Shown piece by piece: positions 1-6,814 of a stretch of DNA of 14,735 nt; positions within the stretch are counted from its first letter, which is position 1; each line of letters starts with the position of its first letter. The DNA is from a bacterium. Its GTDB lineage: Bacteria > Patescibacteriota > Microgenomatia > Daviesbacterales > UBA10151. The notes beneath the pieces are model-generated. The model saw nothing but the letters and a program-made list of their open reading frames with translations, was not told the DNA's origin and searched no databases. A program made the translations under genes and the position numbers. Location: assembly GCA_027364775.1 (NCBI GenBank), contig DAHXOS010000025.1:1-14735 (forward strand). Direction: 5' to 3'.

Positions 1-2247
1 ACAAGGATGGGTAGAGCAGCAATCAGAGATGTAGGAAGAGTACTAAATGTACCTTATGGAGAAGTTGATAAAATTGCAAAATTGGTTCCACCGCCTAAAC
101 AAGGTTTTCATATTCCATTAGCGGAGCACATCAAGCATGTACCTGAGCTTGCAGCCATTTATAAAGGTATTTCTTATGAGCCTCAATCTAAGAACCCCAC
201 CTCTATTTCAAATTCTGCAAATTCTCAATATAAAAAAATGTTGGATTTAGCAATTAAAGTTGAAGGTACAGTTAGGCATGCCTCAGTCCATGCAGCAGGA
301 GTAGTTATAGCTCCAGATGATATTAGAAAATTTACTCCAATCCAAAGAGAGGCAAATGGAGACAAAATTATTACTCAATATGATATGGGAGCAGTGGAAG
401 ATGCTGGCTTAGTCAAAATGGACTTTTTAGGAATTAGGAATTTGTCTATTCTGGGCCGGGCTGTTGAATATGTTGAAAAAAATACAAATAAAAGAGTAGA
501 TTTAGATAAGATTCCTTTGGATGATCAAAAAACTTATGAACTTTTGGCCCGAGGAGAAACTATGGGTGTTTTTCAATTGTCCTCTGAGGGTATGACTAAA
601 TGGTTAATAGAACTTCGTCCGACAAAAATAACTGATTTGTCAGCTATGGTAGCCTTATACCGACCCGGTCCGATGGGTAGTATCCCAGATTATATTGAAC
701 GGGCTCACCATCCAGAAAAAATTAAATATTTTGATCCAAGAATGAAGGATTATATGCAACTGTCTTTAGGGTTATTAGTTTATCAAGAAGATGTTTTACT
801 AACTGCTATTAATATTGCTGGTTATTCATGGCTTGAGGCAGATAAATTTAGAAAAGCGATGGGTAAAAAGATCCCTGCTGAAATGGCCAAACAAAAAGAG
901 CATTTTATAACTGGCGCTATTGAAAATGGTTTGAATGAGAAAAAGGCTCAAGAGTTGTGGACTTTAATTGAACCTTTCGCTGCTTACGGTTTTCCCAAGG
1001 CTCATGCTGCATCTTATGCAATTGTGGCCTATCAAACAGCCTATATGAAGGCTAATTACCCGGTTGAGTTTATGACTGCGGTAATGACTGCCGAGTATGG
1101 TGATACGGATAAGATTGCCGAAGCGATGGAGGAGTCAAAAAGGATGGGAATTGTAGTTTTACCACCAGATGTTAATTCTTCTGAAGTAGGATTTAAAATT
1201 GAGGATCTAACTAATTTAAATTATGAAGACTTGTCCAGAAGTATTACAGGGGTAGAACGTCCGGCTTCTAATCAAGGTATTAGGTTCGGTTTATCTGCCA
1301 TAAAAAACGTTGGTATCGGTGCAATAGAATCAATATTAAAAGCCCGAAATAATAAAGCTTTTAGCTCACTTTATGACTTATGTTTAAGGGTTGATACACG
1401 GCTTGTTAATAGAAAAACTTTGGAAAGTTTGATTAAGGCAGGTGCATTAGATTCATTTGGAACGAGAGCTTCCTTATTGATTGGGCTAGATCAGTGTTTG
1501 GAAGAAGCTCATAAGTCATCTAAATCAAAAAATAGTGGACAAACCTCTCTTTTTGATTTGGATGAGGATATTCAATTAGAGCCGTCATTTAAATTACCAG
1601 AAGTAGAGGAGATGGAGTTAGAGAAGTTACTAATTTTTGAGAAAGAACTTTTAGGATTTTACCTTCATGAGCCTCCTTATGTTAAGAAATTAGTTAATAT
1701 TGATCAATTTACTTCAATTAGAATATCGCAAATAGCAGATGAGCATATTAGTCAAAAATTGACTGTCGGCGGAGTTATTGTGGAGGTTAAAAAAATATTT
1801 ACCAAAAAAAGTAACTCTGAAATGGCATTTGTTAAAATTTTTGATGGAACCTCAGAGATTGATACTGTAGTTTTTCCGAAAACTTACGATGAATTTAAAA
1901 ACTTATTATTCAAAGAAGAGGTAGTGTTAATTTCTGGTAAATTAGATAAAAGGGAAGAGTCTTTTTCAATACTTGTTGATAATATTGAGAAATTTGATGC
2001 AGAAAATTCTATAAAAATAAATTTTCGGGCAATTGAAATAGAAGTTCCTCTTGGTACAGATGGTGCTATCTTTCAAAAGTTGAATACAACATTAAGAAAA
2101 TACCCCGGTGCATCGCCTATTTCGGTTTTAATACCCAGTGGGGATAAAATTAAAAAGATTAATTTAGCCTTTACAGTATCTCCAGATTTAGAACTAGTTA
2201 AAAGTGTAGAGGAGATTTTAGGGCCCAACTCTATCAGGTTGATCTAA
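1..2247 (+). CDS. dnaE: DNA polymerase III subunit alpha (5'-truncated by window edge)
   Basis: This is the C-terminal two thirds of the replicative polymerase alpha subunit, the catalytic chain of DNA polymerase III. The reading frame is already open at base 1, so the true start lies outside the window. About 748 residues are visible, against roughly 1,100-1,200 in the family. Counting from the ATG at base 7, the conserved block RHASVHAAGVVIA lies near residues 90-102. VKMDFLGIRN follows, with Asp139 matching the third palm carboxylate. Further on come a helix-hairpin-helix segment (GLSAIKNVGIGAIESI, about 430-450) and an OB-fold region (about 578-650). The first two catalytic aspartates would lie upstream of the edge. 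Family assignment is secure; no frameshift or intein is seen. Confidence 0.97.
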   Translation, partial: TRMGRAAIRDVGRVLNVPYGEVDKIAKLVPPPKQGFHIPLAEHIKHVPELAAIYKGISYEPQSKNPTSISNSANSQYKKMLDLAIKVEGTVRHASVHAAGVVIAPDDIRKFTPIQREANGDKIITQYDMGAVEDAGLVKMDFLGIRNLSILGRAVEYVEKNTNKRVDLDKIPLDDQKTYELLARGETMGVFQLSSEGMTKWLIELRPTKITDLSAMVALYRPGPMGSIPDYIERAHHPEKIKYFDPRMKDYMQLSLGLLVYQEDVLLTAINIAGYSWLEADKFRKAMGKKIPAEMAKQKEHFITGAIENGLNEKKAQELWTLIEPFAAYGFPKAHAASYAIVAYQTAYMKANYPVEFMTAVMTAEYGDTDKIAEAMEESKRMGIVVLPPDVNSSEVGFKIEDLTNLNYEDLSRSITGVERPASNQGIRFGLSAIKNVGIGAIESILKARNNKAFSSLYDLCLRVDTRLVNRKTLESLIKAGALDSFGTRASLLIGLDQCLEEAHKSSKSKNSGQTSLFDLDEDIQLEPSFKLPEVEEMELEKLLIFEKELLGFYLHEPPYVKKLVNIDQFTSIRISQIADEHISQKLTVGGVIVEVKKIFTKKSNSEMAFVKIFDGTSEIDTVVFPKTYDEFKNLLFKEEVVLISGKLDKREESFSILVDNIEKFDAENSIKINFRAIEIEVPLGTDGAIFQKLNTTLRKYPGASPISVLIPSGDKIKKINLAFTVSPDLELVKSVEEILGPNSIRLI

Positions 2248-2249
2248 GC

Positions 2250-2278
2250 TTGCTTTATCACCATTTTTCAGGTAATAT
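2250..2278 (+). promoter_or_regulatory. Candidate promoter of rplS, leaderless arrangement
   Basis: TTGCTT (2250-2255), a 17-nt spacer and TAATAT (2273-2278) lie directly after the dnaE stop. Seven nucleotides separate the -10 box from the ATG at 2286, so the transcript would start at or next to the start codon. An internal promoter would let L19 be made independently of the polymerase. Inferred from sequence only. Confidence 0.5.
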
Positions 2279-2285
2279 TACACCC

Positions 2286-2600
2286 ATGTTATCAGTAAAA
2301 TTTAATGAAAAAGATCTAAAAGTTGGTGATACTATTAGGGTTAAAAACACTATTGTTGAGGGTGGAAAGTCCCGTATTCAAACTTTTGAGGGAATGTTAA
2401 TTGCTTTAAAAGGTAGGGCAGAGAATAAAACCATGACAATTAGACGTATTGGTCCTCAAGGTATAGGGATTGAAAGAATCTGGCCGGTTAATTCAAAATC
2501 TATAGTTGATATTGATGTTGTAAAAAATGCCAAGAGAGTTAGAAGAAGCAAACTTTATTATCTTAGAAACTTAACTGGTAGAATGGCTACTAGAGTTTAA
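2286..2600 (+). CDS. rplS: 50S ribosomal protein L19
   Basis: This is ribosomal protein L19, which sits at the 30S-50S interface of the large subunit. The protein has 104 residues when started at ATG 2286, and the usual bacterial length is about 115. Family landmarks are VGDTIRV near the N-terminus, RIQTFEGMLIA, the IGIERIWPVNSKSI strand and the basic C-terminal block RRSKLYYLRNLTGR. A longer reading from TTG 2250 would add 12 residues (beginning LLYHHF) that do not resemble L19, and that TTG coincides with the proposed -35 box, so the internal ATG is preferred. No Shine-Dalgarno sequence precedes it, and the -10 box ends 7 nt upstream, as expected for a leaderless message. Confidence 0.95.
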   Translation: MLSVKFNEKDLKVGDTIRVKNTIVEGGKSRIQTFEGMLIALKGRAENKTMTIRRIGPQGIGIERIWPVNSKSIVDIDVVKNAKRVRRSKLYYLRNLTGRMATRV

Positions 2601-2615
2601 GGTTAAAATCCTCAG

Positions 2616-2644
2616 TTGTAACAATACATACTTCTCTGTAAACT
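2616..2644 (+). promoter_or_regulatory. Weak candidate promoter of rnhB
   Basis: TTGTAA (2616-2621), a 17-nt spacer and TAAACT (2639-2644) precede the rnhB ATG by 9 nt. The -10 box is poor. It is reported because rnhB has no visible ribosome binding site and several neighbours show the same close spacing. Confidence 0.25.
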
Positions 2645-2653
2645 ATCTTTTAG

Positions 2654-3268
2654 ATGATATATGCTACATCAGATTTGGAAAAATCCTATTGGGATCAGGG
2701 TTTAGAATTTGTTTGTGGAGTGGATGAGGTAGGTAGAGGTGGTTTTGCTGGTCCGGTGGTTGTAGGAGCAGTTATTTTTCCTAAAAATGGCAATATTCCT
2801 GTAGGTATTGCTGATTCTAAATTATTAACTCCTAAAAAAAGAGAACAATTAGCAGAAATGATTAAAAAATATGCTCAATTTTGGGCTGTTGAAGAAGTAG
2901 GAGTAGAAGTCATTAATAAGGTGGGTATAGGAAAAGCGACTCAAATTGCTTTTTATAATGTGGTTAAAAAATTAAAACCTTTTCCGGATTTTATCTTAAT
3001 TGACGCTTTTCAAATTAAGAATATAGATCCCCAAAAGCAGAGAGCTCTAATAGGTGGAGATAGAATCTCTGTGTCTATTGCAGCAGCGTCCATAATAGCT
3101 AAAGTTTATCGAGATAGTTTGATGAGTAAATTGGATATAAAATATGCTCATTATGGATTTGAAAAACATAAAGGATATGGTACTAAATTTCATCGGGATA
3201 TGATAAAGCTACACGGCCTTTGCGATTTACATAGAACCTCATTTGATTTGGCTAAATTTTTAAACTAA
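2654..3268 (+). CDS. rnhB: Ribonuclease HII
   Basis: RNase HII cleaves the RNA strand of RNA-DNA hybrids and removes single ribonucleotides misincorporated into DNA. The 204-residue protein is the usual length. The metal-binding carboxylates are all visible: Asp24-Glu25 in GVDEVGRGGFAGPVV, Asp117 in ILIDAF and Asp154 in AKVYRDSLM. The DSKLLTPKKRE motif (about 54-64) and the GSMGYP-like C-terminal equivalent HYGFEKHKGYGTKFH are also present. The stop codon overlaps the next ATG by one base (TAATG at 3266-3270), so rnhB and the yraN-type gene are probably translated together. Placement beside rplS is a common bacterial arrangement. Confidence 0.96.
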   Translation: MIYATSDLEKSYWDQGLEFVCGVDEVGRGGFAGPVVVGAVIFPKNGNIPVGIADSKLLTPKKREQLAEMIKKYAQFWAVEEVGVEVINKVGIGKATQIAFYNVVKKLKPFPDFILIDAFQIKNIDPQKQRALIGGDRISVSIAAASIIAKVYRDSLMSKLDIKYAHYGFEKHKGYGTKFHRDMIKLHGLCDLHRTSFDLAKFLN

Positions 3269-3627
3269 TGTTTGGTAATACCAGATCTGTCGGTAAAATA
3301 TACGAAGAATTAGCTGCTAATTATTTAAAAACCCAAGGATATAAAGTTATTGCAAAAAACTATCAGATCAGAGGTGGTGAGATAGATATAGTAGCAAAAG
3401 AGGGTAATGATTTAGTATTTGTGGAAGTTAAAGCCCGTTATAATGATTCTTTTGGTCAAGCAATAGAATCTATTACACCCTGGAAAATTCAGGCTTTACT
3501 TAAAACAGCTAGATTTTATGTTCAGAAAATTAATTGGGGAGATAAACCCTACAGATTTGATCTGGTGGCTATAGACTTAGTAGAGGGTAAACCAGAGATT
3601 AAACTAATTAAAAATGTAATTGTTTAA
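3268..3627 (+). CDS. YraN/UPF0102 family nuclease-fold protein
   Basis: This is a small protein of the UPF0102 (YraN) family, which has the PD-(D/E)XK fold of endonucleases and Holliday-junction resolvases; its in vivo role is not well established. Its 119 residues match the family length. The signature is clear: an N-terminal helix with Glu13-Glu14, GGEIDIVAKEG (Glu38, Asp40) and the catalytic-type strand LVFVEVKAR (Glu53, Lys55). It overlaps rnhB by one base, so a joint function in nucleic-acid processing is plausible, though only inferred from context. Confidence 0.93.
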   Translation: MFGNTRSVGKIYEELAANYLKTQGYKVIAKNYQIRGGEIDIVAKEGNDLVFVEVKARYNDSFGQAIESITPWKIQALLKTARFYVQKINWGDKPYRFDLVAIDLVEGKPEIKLIKNVIV

Positions 3628-3632
3628 GCTGC

Positions 3633-3638
3633 TATAAT
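3633..3638 (+). promoter_or_regulatory. -10 box of the nucleotide-sugar dehydrogenase gene
   Basis: A consensus TATAAT lies 6 nt before the GTG start at 3645. Transcription would be expected to begin at about 3645, giving a leaderless GTG-initiated message. No convincing -35 box is seen, as the region upstream is the yraN coding end. Confidence 0.5.
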
Positions 3639-3644
3639 ACTCAG

Positions 3645-4499
3645 GTGATTTCTTTTAAACAAAGGATTGGAATTATTGGTTATGGATTTGTAGGCCAAGC
3701 TGTAGCTAGTGGATTTTCAACTGCGGATTTATTAATTTACGATAAATATAAGAAAGGCTTAAATACTCTAGAGGAAACAATTAAAGGTTCAGAATTTATT
3801 TTTATCTGTTTACCCACTCCTATTAAATCAGATGAATCTGGGATTGATCTGAAGATTATTGATGAAAGCCTAAAAAAAATTACAACATACACTAATAACA
3901 CTAAAAAAATTATTGTTATTAAATCTACAGTTGTACCTGGTACAACTGTTTTTTATCAGAAAAAATATCCTCAATCCATTTTTGCCTATAACCCGGAATT
4001 TTTAACTGAGGCAAATTATTTAGAGGATTTTGTCAATGCAGATCGGATAATTATTGGTGCTTTTAACGATGAAACTTCTTTAAGATTAGTTACTCTCTAC
4101 AGGCAGCAATTTTCTAAGACTCCAATCTTTCAAACTGATCCTACTTCAGGGGAAATGGTGAAGTATATGGCAAATTGTTATTTGGCCACAAAGGTAACTT
4201 TTGCAAATGAGATGTTTGAGATTTGTGAGAGGTTAGGTATAAAATATGAGAATGTTAAAAAAATGGTAGCTGCAGATTACCGAATTTATTATTCACATCT
4301 GGATATTACTCCTCTTAGAGGTTTTGGTGGAAAATGTTTTCCGAAGGATTTATTGGCTCTTAAAGCTCAGGCAAAGAAATTAGGGGTAGATACTCAGCTT
4401 TTGGATACTGTTTGGAAAAGAAATCTGAAAGTCAGAAAGGTAAAAGATTGGGAAGAGATACCATTTGCAGTGACTAAAGTAAGCAAAAAGGGTACTTAA
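3645..4499 (+). CDS. UDP-glucose/GDP-mannose dehydrogenase family protein, short form
   Basis: The protein belongs to the nucleotide-sugar dehydrogenase family, which oxidises the C6 hydroxyl of an NDP-hexose to the uronate with NAD+, supplying surface polysaccharide synthesis. The NAD Rossmann motif is IGYGFVG (Gly12, Gly14, Gly17). The central domain has the NPEFLTEANYLEDF loop (Glu118), Lys173 in GEMVKYMAN, and the catalytic cysteine Cys231 in GFGGKCFPKD. At 284 residues it is far shorter than the usual 420-450. It ends soon after the cysteine loop, so the C-terminal UDP-binding domain is absent. No remnant of that domain follows, so this is either a genuine short form or an old truncation. 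The exact substrate cannot be told from sequence. Confidence 0.88.
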   Translation: MISFKQRIGIIGYGFVGQAVASGFSTADLLIYDKYKKGLNTLEETIKGSEFIFICLPTPIKSDESGIDLKIIDESLKKITTYTNNTKKIIVIKSTVVPGTTVFYQKKYPQSIFAYNPEFLTEANYLEDFVNADRIIIGAFNDETSLRLVTLYRQQFSKTPIFQTDPTSGEMVKYMANCYLATKVTFANEMFEICERLGIKYENVKKMVAADYRIYYSHLDITPLRGFGGKCFPKDLLALKAQAKKLGVDTQLLDTVWKRNLKVRKVKDWEEIPFAVTKVSKKGT

Positions 4500-4664
4500 T
4501 ATTTAATAAAACATTACAATCCTGACTGCTATTCCAAACTTTTCTATTTAAGTTTATTATGAGAATATGAATTGGTTTTTACTAACTCTTGTTAGTGTTT
4601 TCAGCAAAAATATGCACAAAATGGTATAATGCCCTACATATGGTCACATTCTGGAGGTTCCGCC
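4500..4664 (+). other. Leader region before the rRNA methyltransferase
   Basis: The spacer holds a 6-bp inverted repeat, ACTAAC (4581-4586) and GTTAGT (4591-4596), that could be an operator or weak terminator. It also holds a 20-codon ORF (4567-4629, peptide MNWFLLTLVSVFSKNMHKMV) and the extended -10 promoter at 4622-4630. The small ORF is reminiscent of Erm leader peptides but has no clear ribosome binding site, and it lies upstream of the visible promoter, so its translation is doubtful. Confidence 0.4.
4622..4630 (+). promoter_or_regulatory. Extended -10 promoter of the Erm/KsgA-type gene
   Basis: TGGTATAAT is an extended -10 element (TGn plus TATAAT at 4625-4630). Predicted transcription start is near 4637, giving a 5' leader of about 28 nt. 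The element overlaps the ATG at 4629, which therefore cannot be the translation start of a transcript made from this promoter. Confidence 0.6.
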
Positions 4665-4684
4665 GTGTACAAGTTTCGGCGGAA
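4653..4684 (+). promoter_or_regulatory. Shine-Dalgarno plus hairpin enclosing the start codon
   Basis: GGAGG (4653-4657) lies 7 nt before GTG 4665, the best ribosome binding site in the window. Directly after it, TTCCGCCG (4658-4665) pairs perfectly with CGGCGGAA (4677-4684) across an 11-nt loop. The first base of the start codon is in the stem and the rest in the loop. An eight-pair GC-rich stem in an AT-rich genome at this position should lower initiation, suggesting translational control. Confidence 0.65.
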
Positions 4685-5444
4685 AGTACTATCTCAGAAC
4701 TTTATTTACAACCGAACTCTAATTAAAAAATTAGTTCGGGGATCTTCTATTGGCTTTCAAGATACTGTTTTAGAAATTGGTCCAGGTAAAGGTTTTATTA
4801 CTTCTGAACTACTTCAGATAGCTAAAAGGGTTATTGCTGTTGAAATTGATCCTAAGCTTGTTTTGCATTTGGATAAGTTTTTAGGAGATAAGTCAAAGTT
4901 AGATATATATTTATTAGATTTTTTAGACTTTCATCTGCCTAGAACTGAATATAAGGTTTTTGCCAATATTCCATTTTCTATTGAAGGTAAGATTGTCAGA
5001 AAGCTTTTAGAGGGAAGAAATCCACCAGAAGATTGTTATTTGGTAGTAAGGCAAGATTTAGCTGAAAGACTTTCAGGAATGATGGGTAATAATCTATTCT
5101 CGATTAAATATAAACCTTGGTTTGAATTTAGCATTCACCATCGCTTTAGTAAAAATGATTTTAATCCAACACCTAGTATGGATTGTGTTATGTGGAGAGT
5201 TACTAAAAGAAAAAATGCTTTAATTCCTGTTGAACAACAACAAATCTATCAGAGATTTGTAGAACAAGTTTTCAAAGACGGACAGCCAATCGATAAGAAT
5301 CTAAGAAAACTTATGTCTAAAGAAAGGTTACAAGCTTTAACTAAAAAAATAGACTTTTCTCTTAAATTAAAACCAAGTTTTTTGTCATTTGGACAGTGGC
5401 TAGAGCTTTATAAAAAATATAAGTGTGATGTTGCAGATGTATAA
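4665..5444 (+). CDS. rRNA adenine N6-dimethyltransferase, Erm-like
   Basis: This is a SAM-dependent rRNA adenine dimethyltransferase of the KsgA/Erm superfamily. Started at GTG 4665 it has 259 residues: LSQNFIYN at 9-16, the SAM-binding GPGKG at 39-43, the acidic VEIDPKL strand after it, and the catalytic motif NIPF at 101-104. NIPF rather than NLPY, the SQNF N-terminus, and the KPWFEFSIHHRFSKNDFNP segment are typical of Erm enzymes, which dimethylate 23S A2058 and give macrolide-lincosamide-streptogramin B resistance. KsgA instead modifies 16S A1518/A1519. Only a phylogeny could settle which rRNA is the target. The longer start at ATG 4629 overlaps the -10 box and lacks a ribosome binding site, so it is rejected. 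Confidence 0.87.
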   Translation: MYKFRRKVLSQNFIYNRTLIKKLVRGSSIGFQDTVLEIGPGKGFITSELLQIAKRVIAVEIDPKLVLHLDKFLGDKSKLDIYLLDFLDFHLPRTEYKVFANIPFSIEGKIVRKLLEGRNPPEDCYLVVRQDLAERLSGMMGNNLFSIKYKPWFEFSIHHRFSKNDFNPTPSMDCVMWRVTKRKNALIPVEQQQIYQRFVEQVFKDGQPIDKNLRKLMSKERLQALTKKIDFSLKLKPSFLSFGQWLELYKKYKCDVADV

Positions 5445-5521
5445 TCTTAACATGGCTTAAGGTAAAAGAGTCAGACATCGCTTTAATTCCTCATTATTGA
5501 GATTTTAGGATCTTTATTTTC

Positions 5522-5562
5522 AATCATACTGAAAAATTTAGTTATTTAATTTAGGTATGATT
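5522..5562. repeat. Inverted repeat between convergent genes
   Basis: AATCATAC (5522-5529) and GTATGATT (5555-5562) form perfect 8-bp arms around a 25-nt AT-rich loop in the 135-nt gap between convergent genes. It may act as a weak bidirectional terminator, but there is no good U-tract and the loop is long. Nothing else was recognised in this gap. Confidence 0.3.
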
Positions 5563-5579
5563 TGCATTGGTTAAAAAGC

Positions 5580-6419
5580 TTACTCAGCCTTTATTGAGCC
5601 AGGAGTTACTCGGGGTAGGCGTTCAGAGAAAGGGTATAAATTTAAATATTGAAATTGAGCAAACTCTGCTCCAGCCATAAATACTAAAGGAACTGGAAAA
5701 AAAGTAGAGCTTTTGAATAGATAACCCCTGTGTTGAGTTTTTCTCATTCCTTCTACTTGCTTATTAAATAATTTACGTCCACTAGGATCTCTAGTTAAAA
5801 GTTGTACTGCCTGCTCTGCCCCAACCATAAGGCCTGCCTTAGCTAAATCTTGCTTTAATTTTGAAAACCTAGTTCCAGAACCTTCTGTAAACTCCGGCAA
5901 AGTCCTTTCTGTTTCAACGTCAAAGTAACCTCTTAGTATTCTTTCTGCAGCTGCAATTCCTGAACTAGCAATTATCACTCCAAATGAATAATCATAAAGC
6001 ACTGCAAACCTAACCATTCTGTTAAACATATCGCTCCTAGTTCTTTCGTCTAAAGCTCCAACACGTCTTCTTTCAGCTACCTCTATTTGCTCTACAATTG
6101 AATGAGCTTCTATTAATAATGGATAGGCTGTCTGGAAAGCTAAAGTTTTAGTACAAAGTTGTGGGTTAGATGGTACTCTTAATGGATCATCTGTAACCAT
6201 CTCAACAGCTCTGATTTTAGAAAGTAGTTCTCATACTTGATCTGGGTTTTCGCGAGCTTGTTTTAATAATTGATCTTCTTTTGGATCAACTTCTCTTATA
6301 AGAGTAGCTTTAAATAACGGAGAAGTTTGACCAATAACTAAAGCAATTGCCTGGCGTTTCGCAGCATCTCTTACAAAATGTTCTTTAGCTGTATCTCTAA
6401 GTTCTATAAATTCATGCAT
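5580..6419 (-). pseudogene. Unknown protein gene interrupted by an in-frame TGA
   Basis: Two open stretches lie in one minus-strand frame: 62 codons from ATG 6419, then TGA at 6233-6231, then an open frame through ELLSKIRAVEMVTDDP to TAA at 5580. Removing the single TGA gives one 279-residue product. The downstream part would have to restart at ATG 6200 (206 residues), where no clear ribosome binding site is seen. I do not recognise the family. The sequence is mixed-charge, with a hydrophobic stretch (FFPVPLVFMAGAEF) near the C-terminus and no obvious catalytic motif. The long genes here have no in-frame TGA, so general recoding is unlikely. A nonsense mutation, a sequencing or assembly error, or two coupled proteins are all possible. 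Confidence 0.55.
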
Positions 6420-6456
6420 AATAAAATTTTAATTTCCCTAAAATAACATGGCTGGG

Positions 6457-6485
6457 ATTATAACAACTTCAATTTCAGATTGCAA
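6457..6485 (-). promoter_or_regulatory. Promoter of the interrupted unknown gene
   Basis: On the minus strand TTGCAA (6485-6480), a 17-nt spacer and TATAAT (6462-6457) form a strong promoter. Seven nucleotides later is an ATG (6449) that reads only Met-Leu-Phe-stop. It is in the same frame as the 62-codon ORF, with TAG (6440-6438) and TAA (6431-6429) in between. The ATG position matches the leaderless spacing of other genes here. Confidence 0.6.
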
Positions 6486-6686
6486 ACTATAGGTAGATCG
6501 TAAAGTTTATGAATTTGTCTAATATTACACTACTATTATGGCTTGAGGTTCCATTTAAGCACAAACTTAGATTCCAAAGCTTGGTGTTTCCAAATAGGTT
6601 TTATTTTGACGGTGAGAATATTGGAACCACTACTTTGGGACTTCCTTTTGCTCTAATCCAAGAGTCTAATATTGAAAAAACAACTT
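6486..6686. other. Intergenic stretch without recognisable gene
   Basis: Between the promoter at 6485 and the tRNA 3' end no coding sequence, repeat array or RNA gene was recognised. The only plus-strand open frame across it continues into the antisense of the tRNA and is spurious. A T-run read on the minus strand just after the tRNA (6675-6680) could aid termination, but no stem precedes it. Confidence 0.5.
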
Positions 6687-6763
6687 TGGTACCGCGTACG
6701 GGAGTCGAACCCGTGATTTTCGGGATGAAAGCCCGATGTCCTAGGCCACTAGACGAACGCGGC
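6687..6763 (-). tRNA. tRNA-Glu(UUC)
   Basis: Read on the minus strand this folds as a complete 77-nt tRNA. The acceptor stem is GCCGCGT with ACGCGGT (a G-U first pair). The D stem is GTC/GAC, and the anticodon stem is TCGGG/CCCGA around loop CTTTCAT, giving anticodon UUC. The T stem is ACGGG/CCCGT around TTCGACT, the discriminator is A, and CCA is encoded (6689-6687). UUC decodes glutamate GAA/GAG. It lies 51 nt downstream of the epimerase gene on the same strand and may be co-transcribed with it or use its own promoter. Confidence 0.95.
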
Positions 6764-6782
6764 GGTTAAATCACTCTTTGGA

Positions 6783-6812
6783 ATTTTACCAAAATTTGAG
6801 TAATAAAGCCAA
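6783..6812 (-). promoter_or_regulatory. Candidate promoter of tRNA-Glu
   Basis: On the minus strand TTGGCT (6812-6807), 18 nt and TAAAAT (6788-6783) end 19 nt before the mature tRNA 5' end, leaving room for a short RNase P-cleaved leader. The boxes are only moderate matches. Confidence 0.35.
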
Positions 6813-6814
6813 GC

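Noticed and set aside
6509..6769. Plus-strand open frame of 86 codons ending in VPRTGVEPVIFGMKARCPRP
   Set aside because: Its C-terminal part is the antisense translation of tRNA-Glu, a well-known artefact; the rest has no ribosome site or protein-like pattern.
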